From positions 1 through 9,269 of the forward strand of contig USCN01000041.1 in assembly GCA_900553165.1 (NCBI GenBank): 9,269 nt of DNA, in the 5' to 3' direction. The notes under the pieces are model-generated. The model was not told the DNA's origin and ran no database searches. It saw only the letters and a list, made by a program, of their open reading frames with translations. Positions 1 to 5,700 of the stretch are shown piece after piece. Each line of letters begins with the position of its first letter. Positions within the stretch are counted from its first letter, which is position 1. This DNA comes from an uncultured Collinsella sp. (GTDB lineage Bacteria; Actinomycetota; Coriobacteriia; Coriobacteriales; Coriobacteriaceae). The translations under genes and the position numbers were made by a program.

Positions 1-222
1 GGCCGTCCTGCGCCTGAAGGACCGCCCGCCGCCCGGCATCGCCGCCTGGGAGTCCTTGGAGAGGAGCCACCCGAGGAACTCGTCCAGCCTCGTCGCCGCG
101 TCGTCGTACCTCACCGTCGTCGACGCGCCGCAGGCCGTGCACCTCCACCGCTGGGACCCCGATGAGGTCCTGCCGTTGCGCTTGGTCCGACCGCCGCAGT
201 AGGGGCAATAAACGGCCTTCAT
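1..222 (-). CDS. Transposase, N-terminal part (zinc-ribbon type), cut by window edge
   Basis: This is the start of an insertion-sequence transposase whose 3' part lies outside the window. The 74 visible residues begin MKAVYCPYCGGRTKRNG and hold a zinc ribbon with Cys6, Cys9, Cys28 and Cys31 (CPYC...CTAC). A basic stretch near residue 70 (RSFRRR) follows. From memory this N-terminus resembles the zinc-binding variants grouped with IS256-like transposases that are common in Collinsella; the DDE catalytic domain is not visible, so the family is an inference. The ATG has an AGAGG five bases upstream. The gene is visibly more GC-rich than the rest of the window and uses AGG for arginine often, which fits a mobile origin. 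Other zinc-ribbon IS families (for example IS1595-like) cannot be excluded. Confidence 0.72.
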   Translation of the reverse strand, partial: MKAVYCPYCGGRTKRNGRTSSGSQRWRCTACGASTTVRYDDAATRLDEFLGWLLSKDSQAAMPGGGRSFRRRTA

Positions 223-293
223 GGGCACCTCTTCCGAAAGGGTATTTAACGGTTCCGGAAAAGGTTATCTACCTGCGGGAACGATAGGCAACC

Positions 294-310
294 GGACACA
301 CATTCTGTCC
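294..310. repeat. 17-bp repeat copy A, candidate insertion-sequence end
   Basis: The sequence GGACACACATTCTGTCC lies 71 bp upstream of the transposase start codon. It is a partial dyad with GGACA/TGTCC arms. It recurs with one mismatch exactly 90 bp away at 384-400 in the same orientation. Its place just upstream of the transposase makes it a candidate terminal or transposase-binding repeat, but the other end of the element is outside the window and no target-site duplication can be shown. Confidence 0.5.
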
Positions 311-346
311 GAGCGGTTAAAAGCGAGCACGGAATTTAAACGGCTG

Positions 347-377
347 AAAAAGGGGCATCGACCTGCGCCGATGCCCC
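347..377 (-). terminator. Intrinsic terminator, minus strand
   Basis: A perfect 9-bp stem (352-360 GGGGCATCG pairing with 369-377) with an 8-nt loop is followed, on the minus strand, by TTTTT (complement of 347-351). The plus-strand side has no T run, so it works only for leftward transcription. It lies downstream of dut, ahead of the transposase gene. It would end readthrough from the LysM-nrdR-dut unit, or shield the transposase from outside transcription. Confidence 0.75.
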
Positions 378-383
378 CAACAT

Positions 384-400
384 GGACACACATTTTGTCC
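384..400. repeat. 17-bp repeat copy B
   Basis: GGACACACATTTTGTCC matches copy A at 294-310 in 16 of 17 positions, in the same orientation, offset by exactly 90 bp. Either copy could mark the end of the insertion sequence. If copy A is the true end, copy B could be a solo end left by an earlier insertion. If copy B is the end, the terminator at 347-377 belongs to the element. Confidence 0.5.
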
Positions 401-464
401 TATAAGCCTCCCTTTATCGCATCGACTTACTAGAAAAGTAAATATTGTTTCAAGCGAGTAGCCG

Positions 465-567
465 CCCGCCCGGGGCTTACCTATATCGTTCCACGCGCAG
501 TTTCGCAGCGAGCGAAGCGACGCGAGAATGTTTGAGCATGGAATGATATAGGTAAGCCCCGGGCGGG
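465..567. repeat. Long inverted repeat (29-bp arms) next to dut
   Basis: Arms 465-493 and 539-567 are complementary over 29 bp with a single non-Watson-Crick position (488 against 544), which is a G-U wobble in plus-strand RNA. The arms enclose 45 bp that can fold again (TTCGC at 502-506 with a downstream GCGAA) and that carry several GCGA steps. The right arm ends 16 bp from the dut stop codon. There is no U run on either side, so it is not a textbook terminator, although a stem this long could still stop or protect a leftward dut transcript. It could equally be an interspersed palindromic element or a MITE. A CGAGTA hexamer occurs on both sides (455-460 and 575-580), but not flush with the arms. 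Confidence 0.8.
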
Positions 568-583
568 AGGGATACGAGTACCC

Positions 584-1027
584 CTAGGCGACGCCGCTGG
601 AGCCGAAGCCTCCGTTGCCTCGGTCGGTTTTGTCTAGTTCGTCTACCTCTATGAGGTTGACCGTGGGGACTTCTTGGATGACGAGTTGGGCTATGCGGTC
701 GCCTTTGTTGATTTGGATGTTGTTGGAGGGGTCCAGGTTGATGAGGATAACCTTGAGTTCTCCTCGGTAGTGGGCGTCGATGAGGCCCGGCGTGTTAACT
801 ATAGACAGGCCCTGCTTGATGGCTAAGCCGCTGCGGGGCTGGACGAAGCCGGCGTAGCCATCGGGCAAGGCGATGGCCAGCCCAGTAGAGACCAGACGAC
901 GTTCGAAGGGCTTCAGGACGCAGTCCTCGTTGGAGCGCAAATCCAAGCCGGCATCGGTGGGATGGGCGTATTTGGGAAGCTCGACGGTGGGGTCGAGACG
1001 CTTTATGTTGACGGTAATGTTGGACAT
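584..1027 (-). CDS. dut: dUTP diphosphatase (dUTPase)
   Basis: It hydrolyses dUTP to dUMP and pyrophosphate, keeping uracil out of DNA and feeding dTMP synthesis. The 147-residue length fits the trimeric dUTPase family. All five family motifs are present in order: motif 1 TDAGLDL at 24-30, motif 2 [11 protein letters not shown] at 64-74, motif 3 around [11 protein letters not shown] at 81-91 with Asp84 and Tyr87, motif 4 GDRIAQLVI at 109-117, and the glycine-rich motif 5 [10 protein letters not shown] at 136-145, which closes over the nucleotide. The start lies 4 nt after the nrdR stop, and its ribosome site (AAGGTG) overlaps the last nrdR codons, so the two are very likely translationally coupled. 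It is the last gene of the leftward LysM-nrdR-dut unit, so SOS induction of that unit should reach it. Confidence 0.97.
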   Translation of the reverse strand: MSNITVNIKRLDPTVELPKYAHPTDAGLDLRSNEDCVLKPFERRLVSTGLAIALPDGYAGFVQPRSGLAIKQGLSIVNTPGLIDAHYRGELKVILINLDPSNNIQINKGDRIAQLVIQEVPTVNLIEVDELDKTDRGNGGFGSSGVA

Positions 1028-1031
1028 GGAA

Positions 1032-1475
1032 TCACCTTAGCTTGTCGAGCTCTTGCAGAAACTCATCGACGTCTTTGAAATCGCGGTAGACCGAGGCAAA
1101 GCGGATGTAGGCCACCTTGTCGATCTTGGCCAAGCGCTTGAGCACCATGTCACCCAACTCATGGGACGTGACGGCCGTCAGCGTGCGAGAGCGCAGCTCG
1201 ACCTCGATGTCGTCGATAATCTCATTGAGCTTCTTAGTATCGATATCACGCTTGATGGTGGCGCGCATCAAGCCGACGAGCAGCTTATTGCGATCGAACC
1301 GCTGCTTGGTTCCGTCTGACTTAATGACCTCGATTGGGTCTTCGCATCGCTCAAACGTTGTAAAGCGATAGTTACACGAACAACATTCGCGACGGCGCTT
1401 AATGGTGTTATTTGACTCCTGCATACGGGAATCAACGACGCGGGTATGTGCCTTGCCACATTTGGGACAGCGCAT
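1032..1475 (-). CDS. nrdR: Transcriptional repressor NrdR
   Basis: NrdR is a nucleotide-sensing repressor of ribonucleotide reductase genes; family members bind NrdR boxes when loaded with ATP/dATP. The 147-residue protein has the usual length. A zinc ribbon uses Cys3, Cys6, Cys31 and Cys34 (MRCPKCG and CCSC), followed by the YRFTTFER segment and an ATP-cone domain from about residue 48 to 138 ([18 protein letters not shown] onward). The start has a strong AGGAGG four bases upstream. It lies 51 nt downstream of the LysM gene with no terminator visible between them, and 4 nt before dut. In Mycobacterium tuberculosis nrdR likewise sits next to the LysM gene chiZ and lexA, which supports the assignment and an SOS link. 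Confidence 0.97.
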   Translation of the reverse strand: MRCPKCGKAHTRVVDSRMQESNNTIKRRRECCSCNYRFTTFERCEDPIEVIKSDGTKQRFDRNKLLVGLMRATIKRDIDTKKLNEIIDDIEVELRSRTLTAVTSHELGDMVLKRLAKIDKVAYIRFASVYRDFKDVDEFLQELDKLR

Positions 1476-1526
1476 GGTGCCTCCTCTTAAACGATAACAA
1501 GGGTACCATGCGCAGCGCGATAATGA

Positions 1527-1976
1527 TTACGAACGAGCAGGAACCTTAAGATGCGCACCGGCGGCGAGCGAACCATGCTCCAGATGATTGACGTTACGGA
1601 TCATGTCGGAAGTCTCTTGCGTGGAAAGGCCTTCGATAGGATATTCCTCGGCAAGCGACCAAAGAGAATCACCAGGCTGAACGCGAATAGTCTCGTAGGT
1701 AACGTTGGAAACGGACTCGGCATACGCGGCGTGACGAGCGCTAAAGACCGACGTAGCGAGGACAACGAAGAGCGTAAGCGCAACGGCAACGGCGACAATC
1801 GTCGGAACCTTCAGGGCAACGCGGGCCGGCGCAACTACAGCCTGCTGATTGCGAGCAGACTTTACGGTCAAAGGCTGAAAGCCGGAGCGGCCACCCTGAA
1901 CAACCGTAAAAGTGGGTTCTGCAGGCGTCTCGAGTTTAAGGGCAAGGTTTCCCTGGACCATATTCGTTGCGTTCAT
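1527..1976 (-). CDS. Membrane-anchored LysM protein, probable SOS division inhibitor (YneA/ChiZ-like)
   Basis: The product (149 residues) has an N-terminal cytoplasmic segment of about 55 residues, one hydrophobic helix at about 57-79 (TIVAVAVALTLFVVLATSVF) and a C-terminal LysM domain at about 95-147 (YETIRVQPGDSLWSLAEEY...LKVPARS), which would sit outside the membrane on peptidoglycan. No hydrolase domain is visible. Divergent placement against lexA, size and architecture match the YneA/DivS/ChiZ group of damage-induced division inhibitors; the role is inferred from these, since sequence between group members is poorly conserved. Two adjacent ATGs exist (1979 and 1976); the second is chosen because AGGAG is then 6 nt away rather than 3. 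Expression should be LexA-controlled through the promoter at 2067-2094. Confidence 0.85.
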   Translation of the reverse strand: MNATNMVQGNLALKLETPAEPTFTVVQGGRSGFQPLTVKSARNQQAVVAPARVALKVPTIVAVAVALTLFVVLATSVFSARHAAYAESVSNVTYETIRVQPGDSLWSLAEEYPIEGLSTQETSDMIRNVNHLEHGSLAAGAHLKVPARS

Positions 1977-2021
1977 CATGTTCTCCTCTCGCGTGTTTTG
2001 CTGAGAACAGTTTTATCAAGC

Positions 2022-2046
2022 CGCGCGGACAAAAATGTCTAGCGCG
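2022..2046 (-). other. Possible leader hairpin in the LysM mRNA
   Basis: CGCGC (2022-2026) can pair with GCGCG (2042-2046), and GACA (2028-2031) with TGTC (2036-2039), around a loop of four A:T bases. It lies between the predicted leftward start site near 2060 and the LysM start codon, so it would form in the 5' leader. No T run of terminator length follows. A function is not shown. Confidence 0.3.
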
Positions 2047-2060
2047 AGAACGAATGTTCG
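2047..2060. promoter_or_regulatory. LexA operator 1 (SOS box)
   Basis: AGAACGAATGTTCG matches the CGAAC-N4-GTTCG box of Gram-positive LexA in 9 of 10 defined positions. It lies just downstream of the leftward -10 element and would cover the predicted start site of the LysM transcript. Confidence 0.85.
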
Positions 2061-2066
2061 GTTATT

Positions 2067-2094
2067 ATTATCTTCGAACAGTTGTTCCTGTCAA
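2067..2094 (-). promoter_or_regulatory. Leftward promoter of the LysM-nrdR-dut unit
   Basis: On the minus strand, TTGACA (2089-2094, perfect -35) and GATAAT (2067-2072, 5 of 6 for -10) are separated by 16 bp. LexA operator 2 fills that spacer, so bound repressor would block RNA polymerase directly. The predicted start is near 2060, giving a leader of roughly 80 nt. The rightward lexA promoter is less clear; a weak candidate is TTCGAA (2073-2078) with CAAAAT (2096-2101) at 17-bp spacing. Confidence 0.8.
2075..2088. promoter_or_regulatory. LexA operator 2 (SOS box)
   Basis: CGAACAGTTGTTCC matches 9 of 10 defined positions of the CGAAC-N4-GTTCG consensus. It lies entirely between the -35 and -10 elements of the leftward promoter and overlaps the weak candidate -35 of lexA. 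Confidence 0.88.
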
Positions 2095-2102
2095 GCAAAA
2101 TT

Positions 2103-2116
2103 CGAACATTTGTTTG
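2103..2116. promoter_or_regulatory. LexA operator 3 (SOS box)
   Basis: CGAACATTTGTTTG matches 9 of 10 defined positions (one C to T change in the right half). It sits 24 bp upstream of the lexA start codon, where it would cover the expected lexA transcription start, fitting autoregulation. Confidence 0.85.
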
Positions 2117-2139
2117 ACATGGGTAGAGAGGATGCCCTG

Positions 2140-2784
2140 ATGGCTCGCAAAATTACCAAGCGTCAGCAGCAAATTTACGACTTCATCAAGGAATATCAGC
2201 AGGAGAAGGGTTATCCGCCCAGTGTGCGCGAGATGGCATCTGCCGTGGGCCTTTCCTCCCCCAGCACCGTGCACGCTCACTTATCTGCCTTGGAGGCGCG
2301 CGGGCTGCTCAAGCGCGATGCCACCAAACCGCGCGCCCTGGAACTCTTTAACGAGGACGGCTCCTCTGTCTCAATTTCTAAATCTGACGAGCCCACCGCA
2401 CCTCGCGGAACGGTCTCGCTACCGCTCGTTGGTCGCGTCGCGGCTGGGATTCCCATTCTGGCCGAGCAGAATATCGAAGACACTTTTACTATCCCGACCG
2501 AAATCGCCACTGATCAGGGTTCCTTTATCCTTGAGGTGCATGGGAGCTCAATGATCAATGTCGGCATCTTCAATGGCGATTACATCATCGTCCGTGAACA
2601 AAAGAGTGCCATGAACGGCGAAATCGTCGTGGCCATGATTGATGGTTCAGCGACCGTCAAGACGTTCTACAAGGAGCAGGGACGCGTACGCCTACAGCCT
2701 GAGAATGACACCATGGAGCCTATCTATGCAACAAATCCCGTTATTTTGGGCAAAGTCGTCGGCTTGATGCGCCGGTTCTCGTAA
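2140..2784 (+). CDS. lexA: SOS repressor LexA (S24 self-cleaving)
   Basis: LexA represses SOS genes and cleaves itself when RecA filaments form on damaged DNA. The 214-residue product has an N-terminal winged helix at about 1-70 (ITKRQQQIYDFI, then the recognition region PSVREMASAVGLSSPSTVHAHL), a linker to about 90, and an S24 peptidase domain. The cleavage site is Ala102-Gly103 in GRVAAGIPI; the catalytic pair is Ser137 (in HGSSMI) and Lys174 (in ATVKTF). The start at 2140 is chosen because GAGAGGA stands 7 nt upstream and the protein then begins MARKITKRQQ, as in homologues. Longer in-frame versions would run back through the operators. Three LexA boxes directly upstream indicate autoregulation. 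The stop TAA overlaps the next gene's ATG. Confidence 0.97.
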   Translation: MARKITKRQQQIYDFIKEYQQEKGYPPSVREMASAVGLSSPSTVHAHLSALEARGLLKRDATKPRALELFNEDGSSVSISKSDEPTAPRGTVSLPLVGRVAAGIPILAEQNIEDTFTIPTEIATDQGSFILEVHGSSMINVGIFNGDYIIVREQKSAMNGEIVVAMIDGSATVKTFYKEQGRVRLQPENDTMEPIYATNPVILGKVVGLMRRFS

Positions 2785-3488
2785 TGCAAAAACGCATCAC
2801 CATCTTTGATACCGTCCGCGGGTTTACGATGATTTCAATGGCAGGTTTTCACGCTTGCTACGATCTCGCCTACCTGTACGGTTGGGATATGCCCTGGTTT
2901 ACCCAGACTGTCTTTCAAGACATCTGGCGCGCCAGCATCAGCTGGGTATTCTTGTTTATCGCGGGTTGGATGTGCACTCTTTCGCGCAACAATATCAAAC
3001 GTGCCGCCAAATACGCCTTAGCAGCACTCGTCGTCTGGCTGGCAACAACACTTGTCTCAGTCGATGATTCGGTTAATTTTGGCATCATCTACTGCATGGC
3101 CGCATGTACCGGCATCGTGGCGTTGACCGATCCCGTCCTTAAAAAGATATCAGCGAGATGGGGCATGTCCCTATGCCTTGTGATGTTCGCCCTCACCTGG
3201 AGCATCCCCAAAACAATCTACCCTGTCCCCTACCTGGCGTGGCTGGGATTTCCGAGCCCTGGGTTTGTCTCAGGTGATTACTACCCCATCATCCCGTTTA
3301 TCTTTATGTATCTTGCAGGATACTTCGCCGCACATATAGCGCAGGGAATCGATAAGACCGTCCCTAGCTGGGCCTACGCCAACTCCCTGCCGGCGCTCGC
3401 CAGCCTTGGACGTTATGCACTACCCTTTTATCTGCTGCATCAGCCCATTATACTGGGCATTTTGGAGCTCGCCTACTCGGTGCGATAA
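2784..3488 (+). CDS. DUF1624-type multispanning membrane protein (acetyltransferase-like)
   Basis: A 234-residue integral membrane protein resembling the DUF1624 / heparan-alpha-glucosaminide N-acetyltransferase catalytic domain family (acyl transfer across the membrane in the characterised eukaryotic member). Visible family-like marks are the N-terminal FDTVRGFTMISM with a His in the first helix (His23), the GDYYPIIPF segment at 164-172, and the C-terminal LGRYALPFYLLHQPI at 208-222. About seven hydrophobic helices can be placed, near residues 14-31, 50-64, 74-92, 99-116, 127-141, 167-184 and 209-230. The substrate is unknown, and the bacterial family is mostly uncharacterised. Its ATG overlaps the lexA TAA by one base and no clear ribosome site of its own is seen, so translation is probably coupled to lexA and the gene should follow SOS induction. 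Its 3' end overlaps hflX on the other strand by 16 bp. Confidence 0.8.
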   Translation: MQKRITIFDTVRGFTMISMAGFHACYDLAYLYGWDMPWFTQTVFQDIWRASISWVFLFIAGWMCTLSRNNIKRAAKYALAALVVWLATTLVSVDDSVNFGIIYCMAACTGIVALTDPVLKKISARWGMSLCLVMFALTWSIPKTIYPVPYLAWLGFPSPGFVSGDYYPIIPFIFMYLAGYFAAHIAQGIDKTVPSWAYANSLPALASLGRYALPFYLLHQPIILGILELAYSVR

Positions 3489-4762
3489 CGCTCGAGCCGC
3501 GGTGCGACACGAGCCGGCAGTTTCGCCACAATACGAACGCCATCCTCAAGATATTCCTCATGCAAAAGGGTCCCCTGCTCATGCACGAGTGTAATGAGCG
3601 CACCTTCACGATATGGAATGTCGGCTGAAAGCAGTACATCGGTGGCAGCTGCCTCGCGAGCAATGCGATCGACGAGATCGTCGAGCCCCTCGCCCGTTTG
3701 GGCCGAGAACAGAACGGCTTCCGGAAAACGACGACGGAAACTTAATCGATCAACGCTATCGAGAAGATCGATTTTATTGAATACGGTCAGCGTTAGGCGC
3801 TCTCCGGCGCCGATCTCATCAAGCACGCGGTCGACAGCCTCCAGCTGTCGCTCATAGTCCTCGTCAGACGCATCTACGACTTTGAGAATTAGATCGGCAC
3901 CCAACACCTCGGACAGCGTCGATTTAAAGGCATCGACAAGACCATGCGGCAGCTTTTGAATAAAGCCGACGGTATCGGTAATCGTCATTCCGCGACCGCC
4001 GGGCAGGCGATACGAACGCGTCGTCGGGTCGAGCGTAGCAAACAGCTTGTCCTGCGAAAGTACCGTAGAGCCTGTCAGGTGATTGAGCAACGTCGATTTA
4101 CCGGCATTGGTATAACCGGCTAACGCGACGCGAAACGCCGGTGACTCAATACGACTCTTGGATTGAACATCACGACGCTGTTCAACCTGCTTGATCTCAC
4201 GACGAAGCGCAGCGATCTTATTACGAATGAGGCGACGGTCGACCTCGAGCTGACTTTCGCCCTGACCAAAGCGTGAGCCGATGCCGCCGCGCGTCTGTTC
4301 CTTGGCGAGATGGCTCCACATGCCGCGCAGACGAGGCAACAGATATTGAAGCTGCGCCAGCTGTACCTGTAGGCGTCCCTCACGCGTCTGAGCATGCAGG
4401 CCAAAGATATCCAAGATCAGTGCCGTACGATCGATAATCTTTACCGGCTCGCCCACGGCTTTCTCCAAATAGGATTGCTGCGAGGGCGTCAGGTCGTCGT
4501 CAAAAATAACGACATCGGCATCCATGCGATGTACCAGACCGTACAGCTCCTCTACCTTACCGGAACCGATAAATGATTTGGGATACGGCTTTACCAAACG
4601 CTGAGACAAGCGAGCCACGCACTGGGCACCAGCCGTGTGGGCAAGGCGCTCCAGCTCATCGAGCGATCGATCGAGTGGCCATGCATTGTCGCGCCACTCA
4701 ACACCAACCAAAATGGCACGCTCGGGCTCGGGTGCCGTGGGAACAAGGGGGAAACGAGCCAT
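3473..4762 (-). CDS. hflX: Ribosome-splitting GTPase HflX
   Basis: HflX is a GTPase that binds the 50S subunit and splits stalled or stress-inactivated ribosomes. The 429-residue protein shows the N-terminal HflX domain (about 15-125, including the FIGSGKVEEL segment), the helical linker with a GSRFGQGESQLEVDRR stretch at 162-177, then the G domain: G1 GYTNAGKST (216-224), G3 DTVG (263-266), G4 NKID (329-332), G5 SA (353-354). A short C-terminal domain follows (about 370-429). The start overlaps the miaA stop in TAATG, with GAGG about 8 nt upstream inside miaA. It is the last gene of the leftward rny-to-hflX series. In many bacteria hflX lies downstream of miaA, as here; hfq is not present between them. 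Confidence 0.96.
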   Translation of the reverse strand: MARFPLVPTAPEPERAILVGVEWRDNAWPLDRSLDELERLAHTAGAQCVARLSQRLVKPYPKSFIGSGKVEELYGLVHRMDADVVIFDDDLTPSQQSYLEKAVGEPVKIIDRTALILDIFGLHAQTREGRLQVQLAQLQYLLPRLRGMWSHLAKEQTRGGIGSRFGQGESQLEVDRRLIRNKIAALRREIKQVEQRRDVQSKSRIESPAFRVALAGYTNAGKSTLLNHLTGSTVLSQDKLFATLDPTTRSYRLPGGRGMTITDTVGFIQKLPHGLVDAFKSTLSEVLGADLILKVVDASDEDYERQLEAVDRVLDEIGAGERLTLTVFNKIDLLDSVDRLSFRRRFPEAVLFSAQTGEGLDDLVDRIAREAAATDVLLSADIPYREGALITLVHEQGTLLHEEYLEDGVRIVAKLPARVAPRLERYRTE

Positions 4763-5700
4763 TAGGCAGCCTCAATACGATGCAGGATATCAGCAACGAC
4801 CTCATCGATCGTACATTCATCCATATCAAACCACGCGATACGGTCATCGCGCTTAAACCACGAAAGCTGACGTTTGGCATAGCGACGCGAACGCATCTTA
4901 ATGAGTTCGCGAGCCTCATCCATGCTCGTCACGCCATTGAAAGCATCGATGATCTCTTTATAGCCAATTGCCTGCATCGAAGTCAGGGCATCTCCCAGCC
5001 CCTGGTCCATAAGACCGCGAACCTCATCAACAAGACCCTGCTCAAACATCACATCGACACGTAGGTTAATGCGTTCATAGAGCACCTCGCGATTTCGCGT
5101 CAGGCCAAACCATAACGCATGATAATGCTCGCGCGGAACACTAAACTGCGACTTTTGTTGCGCATAGGAAACGCCATCATCGTGCATTTCGAGCGCGCGA
5201 ATCACACGCCGCACGTTATGCGGATGAATAACAGCAGCTGATTCTGGATCGCGCTCGGCAAGCAGGGCATGCAGTTCTTCCTCGCCAATACGCTCGGCAA
5301 GCTCCTGATACCCCGCGCGACGATCGTCCTCAAGCTCGCCCGAGGGAAAATCCATCTCATCCAGGGCGGCCTTGAGATACAAGCCTGTGCCCCCGCAAAA
5401 CACCGGTAGGCGGCCCTCGCCAAGCAAACGCTCAACATGCGCGCGAGCGTCAGCCTGATAAAGCGCAGCAGAATATGCCACACCCGGCTCTACAATGTCG
5501 ACGAGACGCAGCGGCGCCGCACACTCATCGGGCGCCAACTTTGCGGTACCGATGTCCATGCCGCGATAGATTTGCATCGCATCGCACGACAGCACTTCGG
5601 ACGAAAGACGAGCTGCCAAACGGTCGGCAACAGCACTCTTACCAACCGCCGTCGGACCGACGATCGCAACGGCGGAAAGACCTGCCTCGGGAGAAACCAT
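4762..5700 (-). CDS. miaA: tRNA dimethylallyltransferase MiaA
   Basis: MiaA transfers a dimethylallyl group to N6 of A37 in tRNAs that read codons starting with U, giving i6A37, the substrate of MiaB. The 312-residue length is normal. Visible marks are the P-loop GPTAVGKS (15-22), the catalytic-region SCDAMQIYRGMDIGTAKL (38-55, with Asp40; the usual Ser after it is Ala here), GGTGLYLKA, the HPHNVRRVIRALE segment and the C-terminal AKRQLSWFKRD tRNA-binding stretch. The start is the ATG overlapping the miaB stop (TAATG), which leaves ten residues or so before the first strand, as expected. Only a weak ribosome site is seen, so coupling to miaB is likely. MiaA and MiaB act one after the other on the same base, so adjacency makes sense. 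Confidence 0.97.
   Translation of the reverse strand: MVSPEAGLSAVAIVGPTAVGKSAVADRLAARLSSEVLSCDAMQIYRGMDIGTAKLAPDECAAPLRLVDIVEPGVAYSAALYQADARAHVERLLGEGRLPVFCGGTGLYLKAALDEMDFPSGELEDDRRAGYQELAERIGEEELHALLAERDPESAAVIHPHNVRRVIRALEMHDDGVSYAQQKSQFSVPREHYHALWFGLTRNREVLYERINLRVDVMFEQGLVDEVRGLMDQGLGDALTSMQAIGYKEIIDAFNGVTSMDEARELIKMRSRRYAKRQLSWFKRDDRIAWFDMDECTIDEVVADILHRIEAA

Noticed and set aside
221..433. Plus-strand 70-codon open frame upstream of dut
   Set aside because: It reads through both 17-bp repeats and the terminator hairpin, begins inside the transposase ribosome-site region and shows no protein character.
2002..2015. Possible fourth LexA box (AGAACAGTTTTATC)
   Set aside because: Only the left half matches; 5 of 10 defined positions is too weak and it breaks the 28-bp spacing.
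1551..2042. Plus-strand 163-codon open frame antisense to the LysM gene
   Set aside because: It covers the LysM coding sequence and the control region and is basic, low-complexity residue content; it is a shadow of the real gene.
2035..2139. Longer lexA start that adds 35 codons at the N-terminus
   Set aside because: The extension runs through the second and third LexA boxes and has no family similarity; the start at 2140 has a good ribosome site and the normal LexA N-terminus.
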